Below, piece after piece: positions 1 to 13,890 of a stretch of 64,000 nt of DNA (positions within the stretch are counted from its first letter, which is position 1; every line of letters begins with the position of its first letter). A program made the translations under genes and the position numbers. The stretch lies in NCBI RefSeq assembly GCF_000150275.1, contig NW_002060944.1, positions 5,679,102-5,743,101 of the forward strand, in the 5' to 3' direction. A model generated the notes under the pieces. It saw nothing but the letters and a program-made list of their open reading frames with translations, was not told where the DNA came from and ran no database searches. The stretch comes from Trichoplax adhaerens (Eukaryota > Placozoa > Uniplacotomia > Trichoplacea > Trichoplacidae).

Positions 1-2175
1 GTAGGCGTAGCCGTAAATTGTACTTTGATTATTCAGATAAAATTTTCTCTGCATAGATCCGAAAGTTATAATCGCTATCTTATTATCTATCTCAAATAAT
101 CAGTTAATAAAAATACTGGCCATAAGTTAATTTACGACTGCATCACAAAAATAAAAGTCTGTAATGATGTCATCTAATTACAGTAGTTACCGGGTATGTG
201 TTAGAGTAAAAACCCACACACTACAAACTCCTTCTATGTCTTCTTGCTGTAGTACTGGAGGATACAGTTAAGTTGTTTAGGTGAAATGGACCTGCTATAG
301 AGCTATTTTAGGCATTCCTGCTATCCGATATAGTAAGTTTGGTGCAATTAAACATAATTAATTATTAGAAGCAGAATTCCAGCATCGCTGTAGTTTTAAA
401 TTTTATTGAACAACGGTGGAAATCTAAGTCTAGACTTAATCAGAGATTTGAGCTGGACCTGTAATGATAGCAGTCAATGCCGAGCCTATAAATATTCTAG
501 TTGTACTGTATCTTAAAGACTTCGTTCCATAGCTTCTCCAAGTTATAACAAGTGTGCTTGATTATAGCCAACAGTCTAGTACTGAAGATCTCGATCCTTT
601 TCTATGCAGTGAAGACTTAGGCTACATTTTTAAAATAAGCACCTTATAAACTATAAATAATAAGTTACAGAATTAGTTTTGATATTTTCCACTACAGACC
701 TCATAACTGAATCCATCTATGAGGAATTGTTTAGCCTGTCGGTATATAATATCTACAGCAGAGAATACTTAGTGCAAACAATTCTAGGCAATCTTTGAAC
801 AAATATCTGATCTTACTTGCCTAATTTTAAGAGAGGTAATGACTGATTCATGCGTATAAAATAAAACTCACAGCTAAAAAGATCTATTACAGGGAATACC
901 TGCTGTATATCACCTAACTACAATATTAGGTAGTCCTTAATTAAGGAAGTAATACTCGTTTTCGGACTTTAGTCACACTTGTCTAATTTTATAGATGGCT
1001 TCGACAAAGATTAGTGCATCAAAATTTAATCTTGCGGCTGAATAGGTTAACTACTGCAGAGTATAGCATAGCTACGTATAAGCTAAAATAGCTTTTCGCC
1101 AGTTTTATTACACATTTAAATCCATACTTACAGAGTTACTACAGTAACAGTTATATCCAATTATAATTTCAAGGCTATCTTTCGTCAGACATAAACGAAG
1201 CGGATAGAATATTAGATCCTCCATTTTAAAATTAATGAGTTATAAGCAATGAAGTAAAGTATTTCAGATATTAATTTTTTTATTATAAAAGTAGAGTCAT
1301 CTATCAAAATTGCACCAAATATAAGATTAATAACAGATTGATTCTTAAAGCTATTGGGACTTTATCAGGTAAGCTATCTTTCTGAAGATCGTTTCTATGC
1401 CAATTAAATGCTCCAGAATTGTTCAATCTGGTTATTATCCTTGCAGAATAATATTTTATGCTATAAGATCGTATAAAAAATATTCAGTAATATTAAATCA
1501 CTCGACTATAAAATCAATGACTAATTAATCTGTTCTCCTGACTAATTGAATTTTATTGTGTACGGCACATTCTTTACCTCAATATCATTTTCATCTCAAT
1601 CTGATGTTATAAAAGTTATTGCAGCAAAACACTGTTACTATCCATATTCAAGTCGAAGACTATATTAATTTTATCGCCTGCTATCTTAATATTATAACAG
1701 CGGTTATAGTAGTTAATACTTAATTATTTTGGATCAGGTAATCCAATATTTTTATACATGCAACTAATGTATTCAATCGCTATGACGTCAGTCATAAAAT
1801 TTGTTCCATATGCTTCCAGTTTTTAACTATTTGATTATACTTTATAATATCAATGCTTCTGATCTTGATCTAGTATTTAGCTGATGCTTATATAGAAAGA
1901 AAAATAATAATTAATTCAATGAAACCATATTGTCAACCATTAAAATGTTTATGCGAATTGAAGAACAATTTATACCAAATACTTGTACCAATACCTACTA
2001 TGGCATGTAAACTTCTCATAGAAATTGACTGATTTTAATCACTGACCTATGCTAACAACTTAAAGCAGGTCGAGAAAACCTTATAATTTAGTTTTTCCTT
2101 CGTAAGCATTGCTAATTTTATGAAAACAGGTGAAAGATTTTCATCTATCACCTGTTCTTAATATTAACTTCAAAA
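1..2175. other. Upstream non-coding region of the TRPA-like gene
   Basis: AT-rich sequence with no open frame of note on either strand and no recognisable RNA gene. It lies directly 5' of the first coding exon of the channel gene and should contain its promoter and 5' UTR, but I could not identify a transcription start. One perfect 8-bp palindrome of the CRE type (TGACGTCA) is at 1783-1790, about 390 bp before the ATG. A single 8-mer is weak evidence of function. Confidence 0.6.
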
Positions 2176-5100
2176 ATGTTTACAACAACCACAGTTCCCA
2201 AAACTAAATTTTTTGTGTCCGGTAAGAAATTAAAATTTAGTATGAACGATGTCTTTCGAGTAAGTAAGGAGTGTTTGCTGTTTGAGAATTAGATGGTAAA
2301 AATAAAAATTTACTAATACTAATATTATGCTATTGATTCTATAAATATTTTCATGCACAGGCAGCTAAAGTTGGTGATTTGACACTTGCTGAACAAGCAT
2401 TGATAAATTCCTATTCAGTATCATTTGTTAACAGACTAGATGAAAATAGCTTATCACCAGTTCACTATGCAAGCCAATTTAATCGAGCGGAATTGATTGA
2501 AATCTTAACTAAGCATAATGCAGGTTGGATCCTCACCTATCATCCTGCAATCTGTATACATACACGTTTAAATTGAATTTAAACAGTATTTTTCAGCGCT
2601 TTCTATTCGTCGGATAGTCTTGGATTATAGTGATCACCAGGCCGTTTGCCTACAAGTACAGAATGATGTAGGGATATTTTTGCTTATTCTAATCTTTATT
2701 ATTGATTCTACATTAGATGTTAACGTAAAAGGTCTAGATGGTATAACGCCATTACATGTAGCCGCCAAATACAATAGTTTAGATGCTTTACAAATTCTAC
2801 TAACACTCGGTGCGAAATTAGACGCCCAAGATGATGATAATCAGACACCTTTGCATATAGCTGCAAAGCAAGGCAACGTCGATATATGCATGGTAAGCTA
2901 ATTGATGAACAGAGTTATTAGTATCAAAGAAATTCACAATAAAGCGCTAGAACCAGACTCTACTAAGTACTATAAAATTTACAGCTAATCTTGGTACCTC
3001 ATCGAAAGCATGAATTCCATTTACATCATTCATAATAAAGAAGAATTAATCTTCAAATTACTGTAGTAACTAGTCATTTAGGTTTATGAATTTCATCGAA
3101 AAATATGTTTGCCAAGTATTGCTTATTTTCTAAATTTTGCATGATATTTGATATAACTTCAACAATGCTAACATATCAGCCAAATGATTCAAATTAGATT
3201 ATACTGAACCAGAACAGATCCTTAATTGCTGCCGTGGATAAAGATTTGCTAACGCCATTACACCTAGCTTGTAGTCGCGGCAAGCTACTGGTGTGCCAAT
3301 TACTGGTAAGAATTATAAGGAAATAGCACGTGAAGTGTTTAAGATTTTTAATCACGACTCTACCAGAAGTCGATTAGGACTTTAATAGCCACCTGTATCT
3401 AATCGCAAGTAGTAAAGAGATTCCTATCAAATATAGATTAAAATTAAGCACACTAATAAGTGCAGTAATAGTCATCCATCAGACATGAAATAATGAGAAA
3501 TCCTTAATCATAAGTTTAGCTTTCAGATCTTAGGCATGGGATGGATTTACGTTACAGAACATTACTACAAGATTATGATATGCTCACCAATTTTATAATA
3601 GTGGTAGAATTTAGTATTAAATACATATCATTGATTAATTGCACACTACTTAGCAGGGTAGCTATATGATATCTATGTGTAAATAAGTAGTTTACTCGAA
3701 TAGAAAGTACAGTAACAGCTAGTGAGTTTTAGTGTTAGATATATAGCATTGATTAATTGCAATCATCACTAAACAGCGTAGCTATGTATATAACGTCTAT
3801 ACGGTAATAAAGTAGTTTACTTAAATAGGAGACACAGCTAGTGAGTTTTTAGTGTCAGATGTCTAGTATTGATTAATTATACAATTTAACTGTAGAGTAT
3901 TAAATTCACTAATAACAGAGCAATATTATCCTTTATTCAGTATAGTTGCAAATATAATCCGAAGTAGAGTATTGTACTGTCCTGTAAACTTCCTTCTGCA
4001 TAGTAATCTAGCACCTATACTTTTTCGTCTACATATGGAAGCGCGCAAAATGGAGATGTTAAATTTGAACATACCATTTTTAAATAAAGCTATCATCCCG
4101 TACATACAGTAGAGTAATTATAGAATCGACAATATATACTGTAGCTATGTGCTAAATTGTTAATTCTGACATAATCAATTTCTGTGCTAAACCTTTAATC
4201 CTATTTCTCTCCAATATCATTAGCTTTCATATTAATTTACACAGTAAATCTTGAACGTAGATTAGAAATGGAGCTAATATTAATGCACAAGCCATCGATG
4301 GTAGTATTCCAATACATTTCGCTGCAATTCGAGGAAGTGTTGAAGTTATGCAACTCTTGTTGGATACAGTCCAATCACGAAATCTTAAGTTAAGCCAACA
4401 TTTACTTGAAAGTGATTATGACGGCAGAACAGTCATTCATAAAGCAGTTCAAGGAGGCAATATGGAGGTGAAAGACAGATTATTTCATAGTTAGTTTGTT
4501 CACCCTCTACCTTATACTAAAATTTTGTCCTTATTTGTATTGTATTAGGCAGTTTTATTATGTCTAAGGAATTCCGCTGACATCGCTGCGTACCAAGTAA
4601 GAACATATGATGACACAGAGCATCTAAATTTTAAATACCATCAAGATAATTTATACCACAATCTCAAAGTTGCTTCTAAACCTAATCATATCGAAACTTC
4701 CATCACAAAAACTTTTTAATTCGTTATAAGCAAAGTCTATTCTTATTTCAATCTTAGAGAGATGGGACTACAGCTTTGCATATTGCGGCAGCTGGTGGAT
4801 TAACAGATATTGCCGATGCTTTAATTCAGAGTTTTGCTCCAGTTGAAGCTAAAGATAATCAAGGTAGAACAAGTCTCCATTTAGCATCCATGTATGGCCA
4901 TTTAAAAGTAGTGAAAGTCCTGGTAGAAAATGTAAGTTTACGCTTTTGAGCCGAGAACTACTAGAAGAAATATCCGTAGTTTAAATGTAAAATCGAAACC
5001 AAAATCTTAAATGATAAGAAATGGTCGATTTGCTAGAGCTATTGAATTAATTGAATTCTCTCTCAATCTTATTCATCTAGAGAGCTAGAATTGATATGGT

Positions 5101-8100
5101 GGACGACAAATTAAGAACTGCATTATCCTATGCTATAGAACAAGGCCAATTAGCTGTCAGTAAATACTTAATCCGAGAAAAAGCCAATCTGCATGTCGCT
5201 GACTATCAGGGTAGAAACTATATGCATATCGCTGCCTGGCAAAATAACACGGAAATCATGGCTTATCTTCTAACGGTAAATAATCGCAATTTATTTATAT
5301 TCGATGCAGAATTGACAGAAATAAGAAAGAACTAGTATCAATTTAAATTCCATATCAGAATTCGATCTGTGATCAAAAATAGGCTATAAATGAATTTAAA
5401 GAATTTTTTTCTAATCATTCAGAGAGGTGCTGATGGATTTATTAACGAAATCGATAAATTTGAAAGAACTCCTTTACATTACGCTGCTGAAGAAGGCAGT
5501 TATTCGGTATCTACGGCAAAAACTTAATACTAATGAAATTACATAAACCTAGCATACACTTCATCCAGCTAGAATTCCTCCCTTGCTTTAATTTTAATAG
5601 CGTTCAAATTTAGCAATTATTCCTTCTTTTAAGGTTATAAGTCAAAGAATTTTCTTTAAACCTACTATTAGATGCTACTTCATTCTCATCTAAATTAATT
5701 AATTACACAGTGGACATCCAAATCTTATTGCAAATTATATGACAAACAGCGCTCTAAACCAACAAAGCTAGAATTTACAAGTGCATGCAATGTTGTGAGG
5801 ATAAATTCTATTAAGCTAGCTGGCTATTAAAGAAGCACTTTAATTAATATCATTAGCAAGCTTTAAACATTGTTACCGATTAATATTTACATTTAATCCA
5901 TTAACAAAGAGTTAAACCATTATCTGGCTTATTATTAAACGCTACCCATTCGCATTTAGATTGCGTCAATTGCACAGTGTACATCCAAATCTTATTACTT
6001 TAGGATAAATTCTTTTAAGTTTATTAGCTATTGAAGAAATACTTTAATTAATACCAGTAGCAAGCTTTAAACATTGTTATCGATTAATATATTCACTTAA
6101 TTTATTAGAGAAGTGTTAAACTAATATCTATTTTAATCTACTAGTTTAGTTAAAATTTACGGTCATATCCAGGTTTAGATACCGCTTGATTAAAATATTT
6201 GTTGATATTTGACAGGTTGGCAATTAGTTATAGCGTACTTATATCATGAGTCTCTCAAAATCATGTAACAGTTATTACATGCTGTCACAACCCTCACTTG
6301 TGGCAAAGGAAAGTAAAGAACTCTAGTGTAGTTACTTAAAACTTGGGCTATTTCTCCCAGTACTTTCAGTTTCTATGAGAGAAGTATTTGAGAACTCGCT
6401 TTCTCGGCTGATCTCCACAGACAACTGACTAATTATTACACTATTCTTCACGATATGAGTCTTGCCGTTTCTTGAGCAATTACTTTCTTTATTCTACAAA
6501 CACACGCGCTTAAATAGGTTTCTACAGTGAATTCCAATATTAACGAGTGAGAATTCATGCTTTACAAGTTACATTAATTAGTATAATACCATTACTAAAT
6601 ATACATGTCGATATTCTCACACTTAGATAGCTACAAGCTATCAGGTGTTAAGACGCTTAACCTTCATCCATATACAGCTCAATTTTTAGAGATTAACATA
6701 CCTTATAAACCTACAGTAAATTAACTGCTAATAACTTCTATTTTTATCTCATTTCTACCATCCTATTATCGGCTACAAGCGCATTAAAACATAGCACATA
6801 ACCTTATCTTATCTATTCATAAGCATTCATTAATTTACAGTTACTTAATTAGTAACGGCGTACCGTGACACATGCATATTGATATTGCTATTTATTTTTT
6901 CAACCTTAAAGCTAAAAGTAAATCAAGACAAAATTTAGCCTATCGTAACTTCATAATTTTACGAATATTATACTAATATTATTCTAATAGGCCATGGAAA
7001 CATTATTGGCCAACAAAGCAGCGTTGGATATAACAGATGCAGACGATAATACTCCATTACATTTAGCTTGTAGGCAAGTTTCCTCGTCGATATCTTCCTT
7101 ACTACTGCATATTAAATATCCATGTGTACTCAGTGATTATAGGATACAGTTATGCGGTAATCTTAACGATTTATATCCAGCCTATTCTACTTATTTTATT
7201 TAGAAGAGGAGATTTTTACTGCGTTAAATTATTGTGTGATAAATCGCTAAATAAACTGAATAGCCCAGGGGAACGTTCTCGAACACCTTTACATATGGCC
7301 GTAATTTATGATCACCTCAAAGTTGTCCTACAGTTAATAAAGTATGGAGCTGATATTAACAGGAGGTGAGATAATTCCAATTTACAGTAGCTCAGATTCC
7401 ATCTTTCCATCCAGCCTAGTATTAATATAAAAGTAAAACTTTCTCAGGTTTTATATTCTGTACAATACTATAAAACATTATGCTTGATTTAGGACTAAAA
7501 TCACTATTGATGCAAAACAGCTAATTGATACTAATTACCGCATTTGATTCTATCAAAAATATCATTATCCATTATGCTAGGGATGGAAGCTACTGTACAC
7601 CTTTGAATTTAGCTGCATCAAAAGGTTATGAAGATATTATTACAGTATTACTTGATGCCGGTGCTGACATCGATATTCAAAATAGTAAACGCGTAAGTTG
7701 CCATTTGAAGATTATTAGTATGAATTATATTTTGCTTTTCTAAGCCGTTAATTCTCCAGGATTACGAATTTATACATCTCATTGGATTTATACTGTAATA
7801 ACGGAGTTAATATATTTGTACCGTTAACCACCATGTTCTTCATCTTATCATTAATATATTCTGATCTTGATTTAATTCTCAAGTCGAATACTGGTTTACA
7901 AAGTATCGATGTACTTTTCAACTAGTAGGCTATTAAGTTTAAATTATGGTTATAGCTATAATCAATAGGGATATAAGCAAACAGTTTCATTTTATATATA
8001 TATATATAACTGAAACTAGTCTCATTTTCGCTTCGTATTAGTCTTAGGAGCGAACTGGACCGTTGAATATATGTTGACCACAAATTTTTAGTTTACCATA

Positions 8101-11100
8101 TTCCTTCCTTCCCTAAGTCTTAATTTTCACAGGAACTCAATACATATAGTCTAATCTCCTAGGTATCATACCTTTACAATCGATGATGCAGTAGTTCAAT
8201 ATTTAGTTGTATGCAATCCAATCATAGTAATAAATCAATCAATAAATAAACAATACCAAAGGCGGGCGTAGTATTTAATTTATAAATACTCTTTAATGGA
8301 TTTTAGCAAACAGCGCTACATATTGCAGCATTTCATGGGCATACAGAAATAGCTAAAATACTTATTAAACGAGGAAGTAGCTTACTGGGGCGAGATGAAG
8401 AGAATAAATCATGCCTTGATATTGCGATCGAGCGCAATCATGAAGAAATTGTATCCATTATAGTCAAGGAAAAAGAGTAAGATATCGGAATGGCCTAATG
8501 AGCTAAACTACATCAATCAATTCTAATTTATTTTAATGATTAATATAGACAATCTCATATAATAAGGCTTTATTCATCGCGTTATTTTTGTTAGAGGACG
8601 CCAGATCATGCTTGAAGGTGGGCGATATTCCCAGACACCAATGCAGAAAATAATTGCAAAATTGCCTGATGTCGCTCTGGTTAGCAGATAGACTTTTCTC
8701 CATATTCATCGATATCCTATCTTTACTTTAGTCTCCTGACAATTCAATTTGCTATAAATTTTTATAATTGGTTAATTCCTGTTTGATAATGTAGCAAGTA
8801 ATGCAAAACTGCATTGAAAGATCTTGCAAGAATAAAAATCGCGAGGACTATAGCGTAAATATAATAAACTGATATTGAATAACGATAATATGGTCTCTTG
8901 TTACTAAGATCGTGACAACATAGTTTATATCCTTGTTGAGGTCTTAACTCATTATAATTTATTAGATTGAATATGATTTTACCTTACTTGATCCCGGACC
9001 TCAATTTGAGCTAAATGCCAAGGAGCATGGTATGAAGAAACCTCAAGACTATAACTCCTTAAAGGTTAGTTTCACCAACTGGAACTTTCATAACTATACA
9101 TGACCATATCTGCTGTTATTACTTATTAAGAATTTAATATTGTTGAGACTAGTAGAGACTAATGTAGACCATTTTGAAAGTTTATAATATACCCTCGATG
9201 TTCTAACCTTTAACTCCATAATTCGATGATATATTCTAATCTCTGATTAATGATTCAAATTTAATTGATATTCAAGCATTCTTGAAAATATCTTAAAATT
9301 GACTTTTTATAATCTGTCCCTTCGAATGCTTACCGTTTACTAGTAGATTTACGATTATTGCTCAAATATTAATTTAACGATATCATTTAATATATGACAG
9401 TTAAAAAGGTTAATCTTAACGTTGTGTTGCAATTTATAAGATCAACTCAAATTGTTCGGTTTGCAATCGTGATAGAGATAATACCATAATTTTAACAACT
9501 TGTATACTATCCAGAACATTTCTATATTTTATGTTGATGATAGACTATGCTACAACATCAACGACTTGAATTAATTGGGCATGAATTATCAAGAGCTTTA
9601 ATTGATTGCAAATGGTGAGATTCTATGTATAATTTAGACTTTGTGTTCATTACTGTCATCGTTTTTTTTAATTTTATGAAATGAGAACGGAAAATTAGTT
9701 ATTGTTCATAGTAACACTGATAACACATTTAAAAATATGTTTGAGGAATTAATATAATAGCCTGACCAGTCTCAAGAAATTTTTCGTAAATAGTGTAAAG
9801 ATCACGCTATCAAGTAATCTAGAAAAGCTATTTACAGTATACATGAGGCCAAAAATGCTATCTGTTACAATTTTATTGAAATTCGGTATTTACATTGTTT
9901 TCCGCATATTTCATCTCATACATGCCAGAAAATTATCCTGCACTGTATAAAGTGCCTAATGTACTATCTGTTATGATTATTTGGATTATAGGCGACGCTA
10001 TGGATTATATGTATTTTATTTAAATCTGGCATTCTATATCGTTTTCTTAACATTTTTCACCATTTATGTTATGGAATTATCATACAATACGCCTAATAAT
10101 AACTTTACTAACGCATTGGGAGGAAATAAACAAAAAACAGCTGCAAGCACAGTTTATCCAACGACTCCAGAGCTATCTACTTCGGATAGTAATTTAACAA
10201 TAGTAGTAACTGATAGTTCAATCGATTCAACCGCAACAGTAAGTGATTTATCGAACACTTTTAGCCTTGACGATTAAATATGCCATTGAAATCATATGCT
10301 ATAAATCATACGCGTATGTAATATTCAGCGAAATTACTTCAATATTCCGGTTGCAAATCAAAATGATATTTATACTCCTACAATCAAGAAGTGGTATTTA
10401 GATTTCTTTAGGACTAGCTATCATATGTGCTATATTGATTAAATGCCACATATCACGTATAATAATCGTAATACAAGCATTAGCTAAGGTTCAAAGTGTA
10501 GTATTAACGAATTGATCATCTATACTGTTTTAGTAGTTCATCTTATTAGCCTAGCAATAACAGTTACTGTGATATCTTTATAAATCAGTACTTTTGAAAC
10601 TATAACTGCTATGTCATTTATTTCTTCTTCGCAAGCTTAATGGTACAATAACAGACTGACTATGATGGAGTGTGAAATATTCATATCGTTAATGCTACTG
10701 TACAGGATAGCAGTTTCTATTTTCTTCCGCTTCAGAACTCTGACAAAATTTGAAGGGTCTTAGGTGTTCAATAATAAGTGATACACTTAGCATTGTTACC
10801 AATTTAAATCTATATTCTCCTGCAGATTTCTAGTACAAGACTATCATCTGGTATGATAATGATACAATTAATCGTTATAATCTTTGGATTAATTAATTTC
10901 GCTAAGGAAATATCCGAAATGGCTCATAAGGTAAATTATGTTAAACCCTAGCTAGCTATTAAATGAGAAGGATATTCTGTTTTCACAATGTGGTTGGTTA
11001 TATCCGTTACTAAGTGTGTAGAAACTGATAATACTTATATTCTATCCTTTTAATATCACCTGTTATAGGGATTCAGCTACTTCACATCGTTTTCAAATTA

Positions 11101-13890
11101 CGTCGAGATGTCACTTTATACGACAGCTTTCATTTTCATGTTCCCTTTTGGTACTAAACCAGATCAAGATCAATGGTTGATAGGCAGTATAGCCATATTT
11201 CTAGCTTGGATTAACCTCTTACTATTTAGCGAAAGGTAACGAATATTGATCTGGTGCCAACGTTTATAAAAGAAAATAGTACTATACTATTGAGCCTACT
11301 AGTGTTTCATGTTATCATATTCCTAATATAGATTGGCCCATTATGGCATTTTCTCGTCAATTTAGCAATTTTATGTACTAATCTTCTTTTGCGTCACTAT
11401 ACCGTATCAGAATCAACTTTTTTGGAATTTACGTGCTCATGTTGAAATCAGTAATAGGGACATTTCTGATGGTAAGTCAAAATATAAAAAATAGTCTCTA
11501 CCGGTCTGACTTTATGCAAGTATGAAATTACAATTATTAAGTGATGTCATAACATCATTATCGTACTTCTTTCTTTTGATTGGTGCTAGTATAACCAATG
11601 GCAATGTATTATCTAAATGCAACTACTAACAGTATATTTTTTTAATTAATGGACTTCTATCGTAGCTAGTACCCGTTATCATAATCTTTATTATTGCGTT
11701 TGGATTTGTATTTTATATTGCAGCAGGCACTGAGGTAAGATATAAAACATAACAGATTAGCATTCATATGTACATAAAGATTGTGCTGATCCTTTTTGAA
11801 AACATTTCTCAACAATTACCTCCTATAAATATTATTATTTAAATAGGCCGCATTTAGTACAATCGGACTGTCATTTATAAAAGTTATCGATATGATGGTT
11901 GGAGAAATTGATTACATGGACGTATTTGTTACTCCAATCTCCAATCAGACGATTGCTTATCCCCATAATATACTAGTCCTGTCATTTACTATCTTATTCA
12001 TATTCCTAATGCCAATCCTGCTAACAAATCTTATGGTAGGTTAACGCATCCATAGTCTGTTTTCTATATAAATATAAATGATTAAACTTTTAATTATAGA
12101 GTTAAGTGCACAACTTAATTTAGTGATGAACGCAGCCATAGTCTGCCTTGAAGACAAAGTTAGATTTAAAGCATCAAAGTAATTTATAACGTCGAATTAT
12201 GTTAATTTAAGCATAAAGAGTTGTCGCTTACTCTATGGATAAATATTAAATTGAGGGTTCAGCCGCTTACCTTATGATCACAACCGAGATTGTAACACAA
12301 GAATTAAACGGGATTCTTTCCTCTAAAGTAGACTTAACTATCTAAGCAACTAACTCTAAGCACTCTTTAATCAACCAAACTTAGATTCGAGTCTTAGACG
12401 ATAGATTACTCACGTTAAGGATCAAAACTTTATTCTAGAAGCTATTTTATTAAAATGTCCGATTGAACGCACAACTTACAATTACGACTAGCAACTGATA
12501 ACCATCTGTCATCGACTAACGTAACTAACTCTCAATTAAGAACTTTGAGACTTTATATATCCTCACCAACTTCGTTGGTGCAAAAACAGTAATTAATTAA
12601 TAACCCAGTCTACATACTTATTATAGCCAGAATCACAACACACTTTCTATGACATTTAATATTAGTTAATTAGTAGCTAGGTGTCAACATATGATTCATC
12701 ACACAACAAAATTATAATATTGATGATGCATTAATTAATGAATGTCACACTTATGTTAACTGAAGCGTTATCAGTCATAGTCGGAGTTACTAATAGCTCT
12801 AATATTGGAAATTAAGTTATATACAGAGTTAAAATATTACTTTAGCCATCAAAATAGGCGTAAAAAGTCCTATCAATCTATTTAGAAATTAAAAATAAAG
12901 CTACTCAGATCATGGTTTCATTTGATAATTATTAAGACTAGCTCAGCTTCATTGCTTAAAGTTCGGTTATGATATAAATTTAAGCATGAACGTAATTGCA
13001 ACTTATTTCGTAGGTAAATTTTAAATTAGTCAAAAAATCGAGTTGCATACGTCAACTTCAAGTATATTGCTGTTATAATTATGACACATCTGTTACCACT
13101 AAACAGTAAATTAGGCCAGGATCGGCGTTACATTTATAAAATTTCAAGAGTTTTTGTTATAATGTAATAATGCATTGGAGTCTACTTAACTAGTTTTATC
13201 ACATTTTAAATTAGACTGGTTTAGCGATAGGAGATATCGAAGAAATAAAACAGAATGCAAGCTTACGAAGACTGCAAAATCAAGTTGAGTTTCTGGATGA
13301 TTTAGAAAGATCCATGCCATTATACTTCAGGAGAAGACTGTACTCCTCCAATACTGTAATTTATCCAAATACAACTGCATATAAGGTAAAAAAACTTCCT
13401 TTAGTTTTTGCCTAAGTTGTTAATTAAGGTATTTCTATTAACATGGGTAAAAGTGGACTTAATATCTGACCCTAAAGATGATAATTTATACCTATACAGG
13501 TTCATTCATTTATAAATGGGCGCATAATAAAAGTTCGAACTAATGATAATAGCCAAGACCATGAAAAATTTAAAAAGATTCATCATAAGTTAGAAGCCCA
13601 AAAGCAGCAGTAAGTTAATATTTATACTAATAATGTACTTATTGATGTAAATCTATTGCCCATATCTGGATTACTTGGACCACAGGTTAATGATAGATAA
13701 GTCCTTACTTAATACTGTTGTATCGGAACATATTGTTCGTTGTAGAATAAGACATTTAAACTTTCAGCTGGAGGATATACTTAAACGCGTATCCGGTAAT
13801 CAAATACCCCAGCAACGCCGAGAATCATTTGGTGATATTTATAGCACTATCCTTCCTAACTATTCTAGTGGTGTTGCTGGTGAGGCATAA
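2176..13890 (+). CDS. TRPA1-like: TRPA-type ankyrin-repeat cation channel (TRPA1-like)
   Basis: Plasma-membrane non-selective cation channel of the TRPA family. Exons: 2176-2259, 2361-2523, 2717-2892, 3213-3305, 4261-4467, 4549-4596, 4758-4931, 5081-5275, 5423-5506, 6991-7073, 7204-7365, 7581-7692, 8307-8476, 8595-8679, 8795-8854, 8966-9064, 9544-9614, 9992-10238, 10826-10930, 11069-11235, 11411-11471, 11666-11734, 11847-12035, 13215-13385, 13500-13609, 13686-13890. They sum to 3390 nt (1129 aa), close to human TRPA1 (about 1120). The first roughly 590 residues are ankyrin repeats with repeated TPLH-A cores. Exons 14-16 match the TRPA pre-S1 linker (TPMQKIIAKLPDVAL, then IEYDFTLL). S1 begins near residue 689. 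The pore segment reads MMVGEIDY, followed by S6 and then GLAIGDIEE, the TRPA post-S6 signature, and a C-terminal coiled coil. All phases agree. Intron 10 uses a GC donor. Family assignment is very secure; one-to-one orthology with TRPA1 and the activating stimulus are not established. The start is the first in-frame ATG of an exon that splices in phase. Confidence 0.93.
3608..3890. repeat. Imperfect tandem repeat, about 118 bp unit, in a TRPA intron
   Basis: Three head-to-tail copies begin near 3610, 3728 and 3846, and the third stops after about 45 bp. Each starts with TTTAGTRTYA, then CATTGATTAATT. Copies 1 and 2 continue with a shared AAGTAGTTTACT block and end with AGCTAGTGAGTTTT. The copies differ by many substitutions and small indels, so the duplication is not recent. 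It sits in the intron between exons 4 and 5 and carries no open frame. Confidence 0.8.
5660..6135. repeat. Diverged direct duplication in TRPA intron 9
   Basis: Two adjacent direct copies, about 5660-5932 and 5933-6135. Shared anchors are ACATCCAAATCTTATT, AGCAAGCTTTAAACATTGTT and the flanking CGATTAATAT. The second copy is shorter because of internal deletions. The duplication accounts for part of the unusual length (about 1.5 kb) of this intron. No coding content was seen. Confidence 0.75.
7074..7203 (+). other. Probable GC-AG intron of the TRPA gene
   Basis: The exon before it ends TGT AG and is followed by GCAAGT, the usual donor form of GC-AG introns. The next exon begins after TTTAG with A AGA GGA. 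Splicing here gives an uninterrupted ankyrin sequence (TPLHLACRRGDFYCVKLL) in phase. The nearest GT donor (GTTTCC, 4 bp downstream) gives the wrong phase for the next exon. Confidence 0.75.

Noticed and set aside
7074-7200. GT donor at 7078 (CAA|GTTTCC) for TRPA exon 10
   Set aside because: It leaves the exon in phase 0, while the next exon needs phase 2, and it adds residues that break the ankyrin core. The GC donor fits both.
7990-8010. TA dinucleotide run
   Set aside because: A short simple repeat of a kind expected in AT-rich introns; no functional inference is possible.
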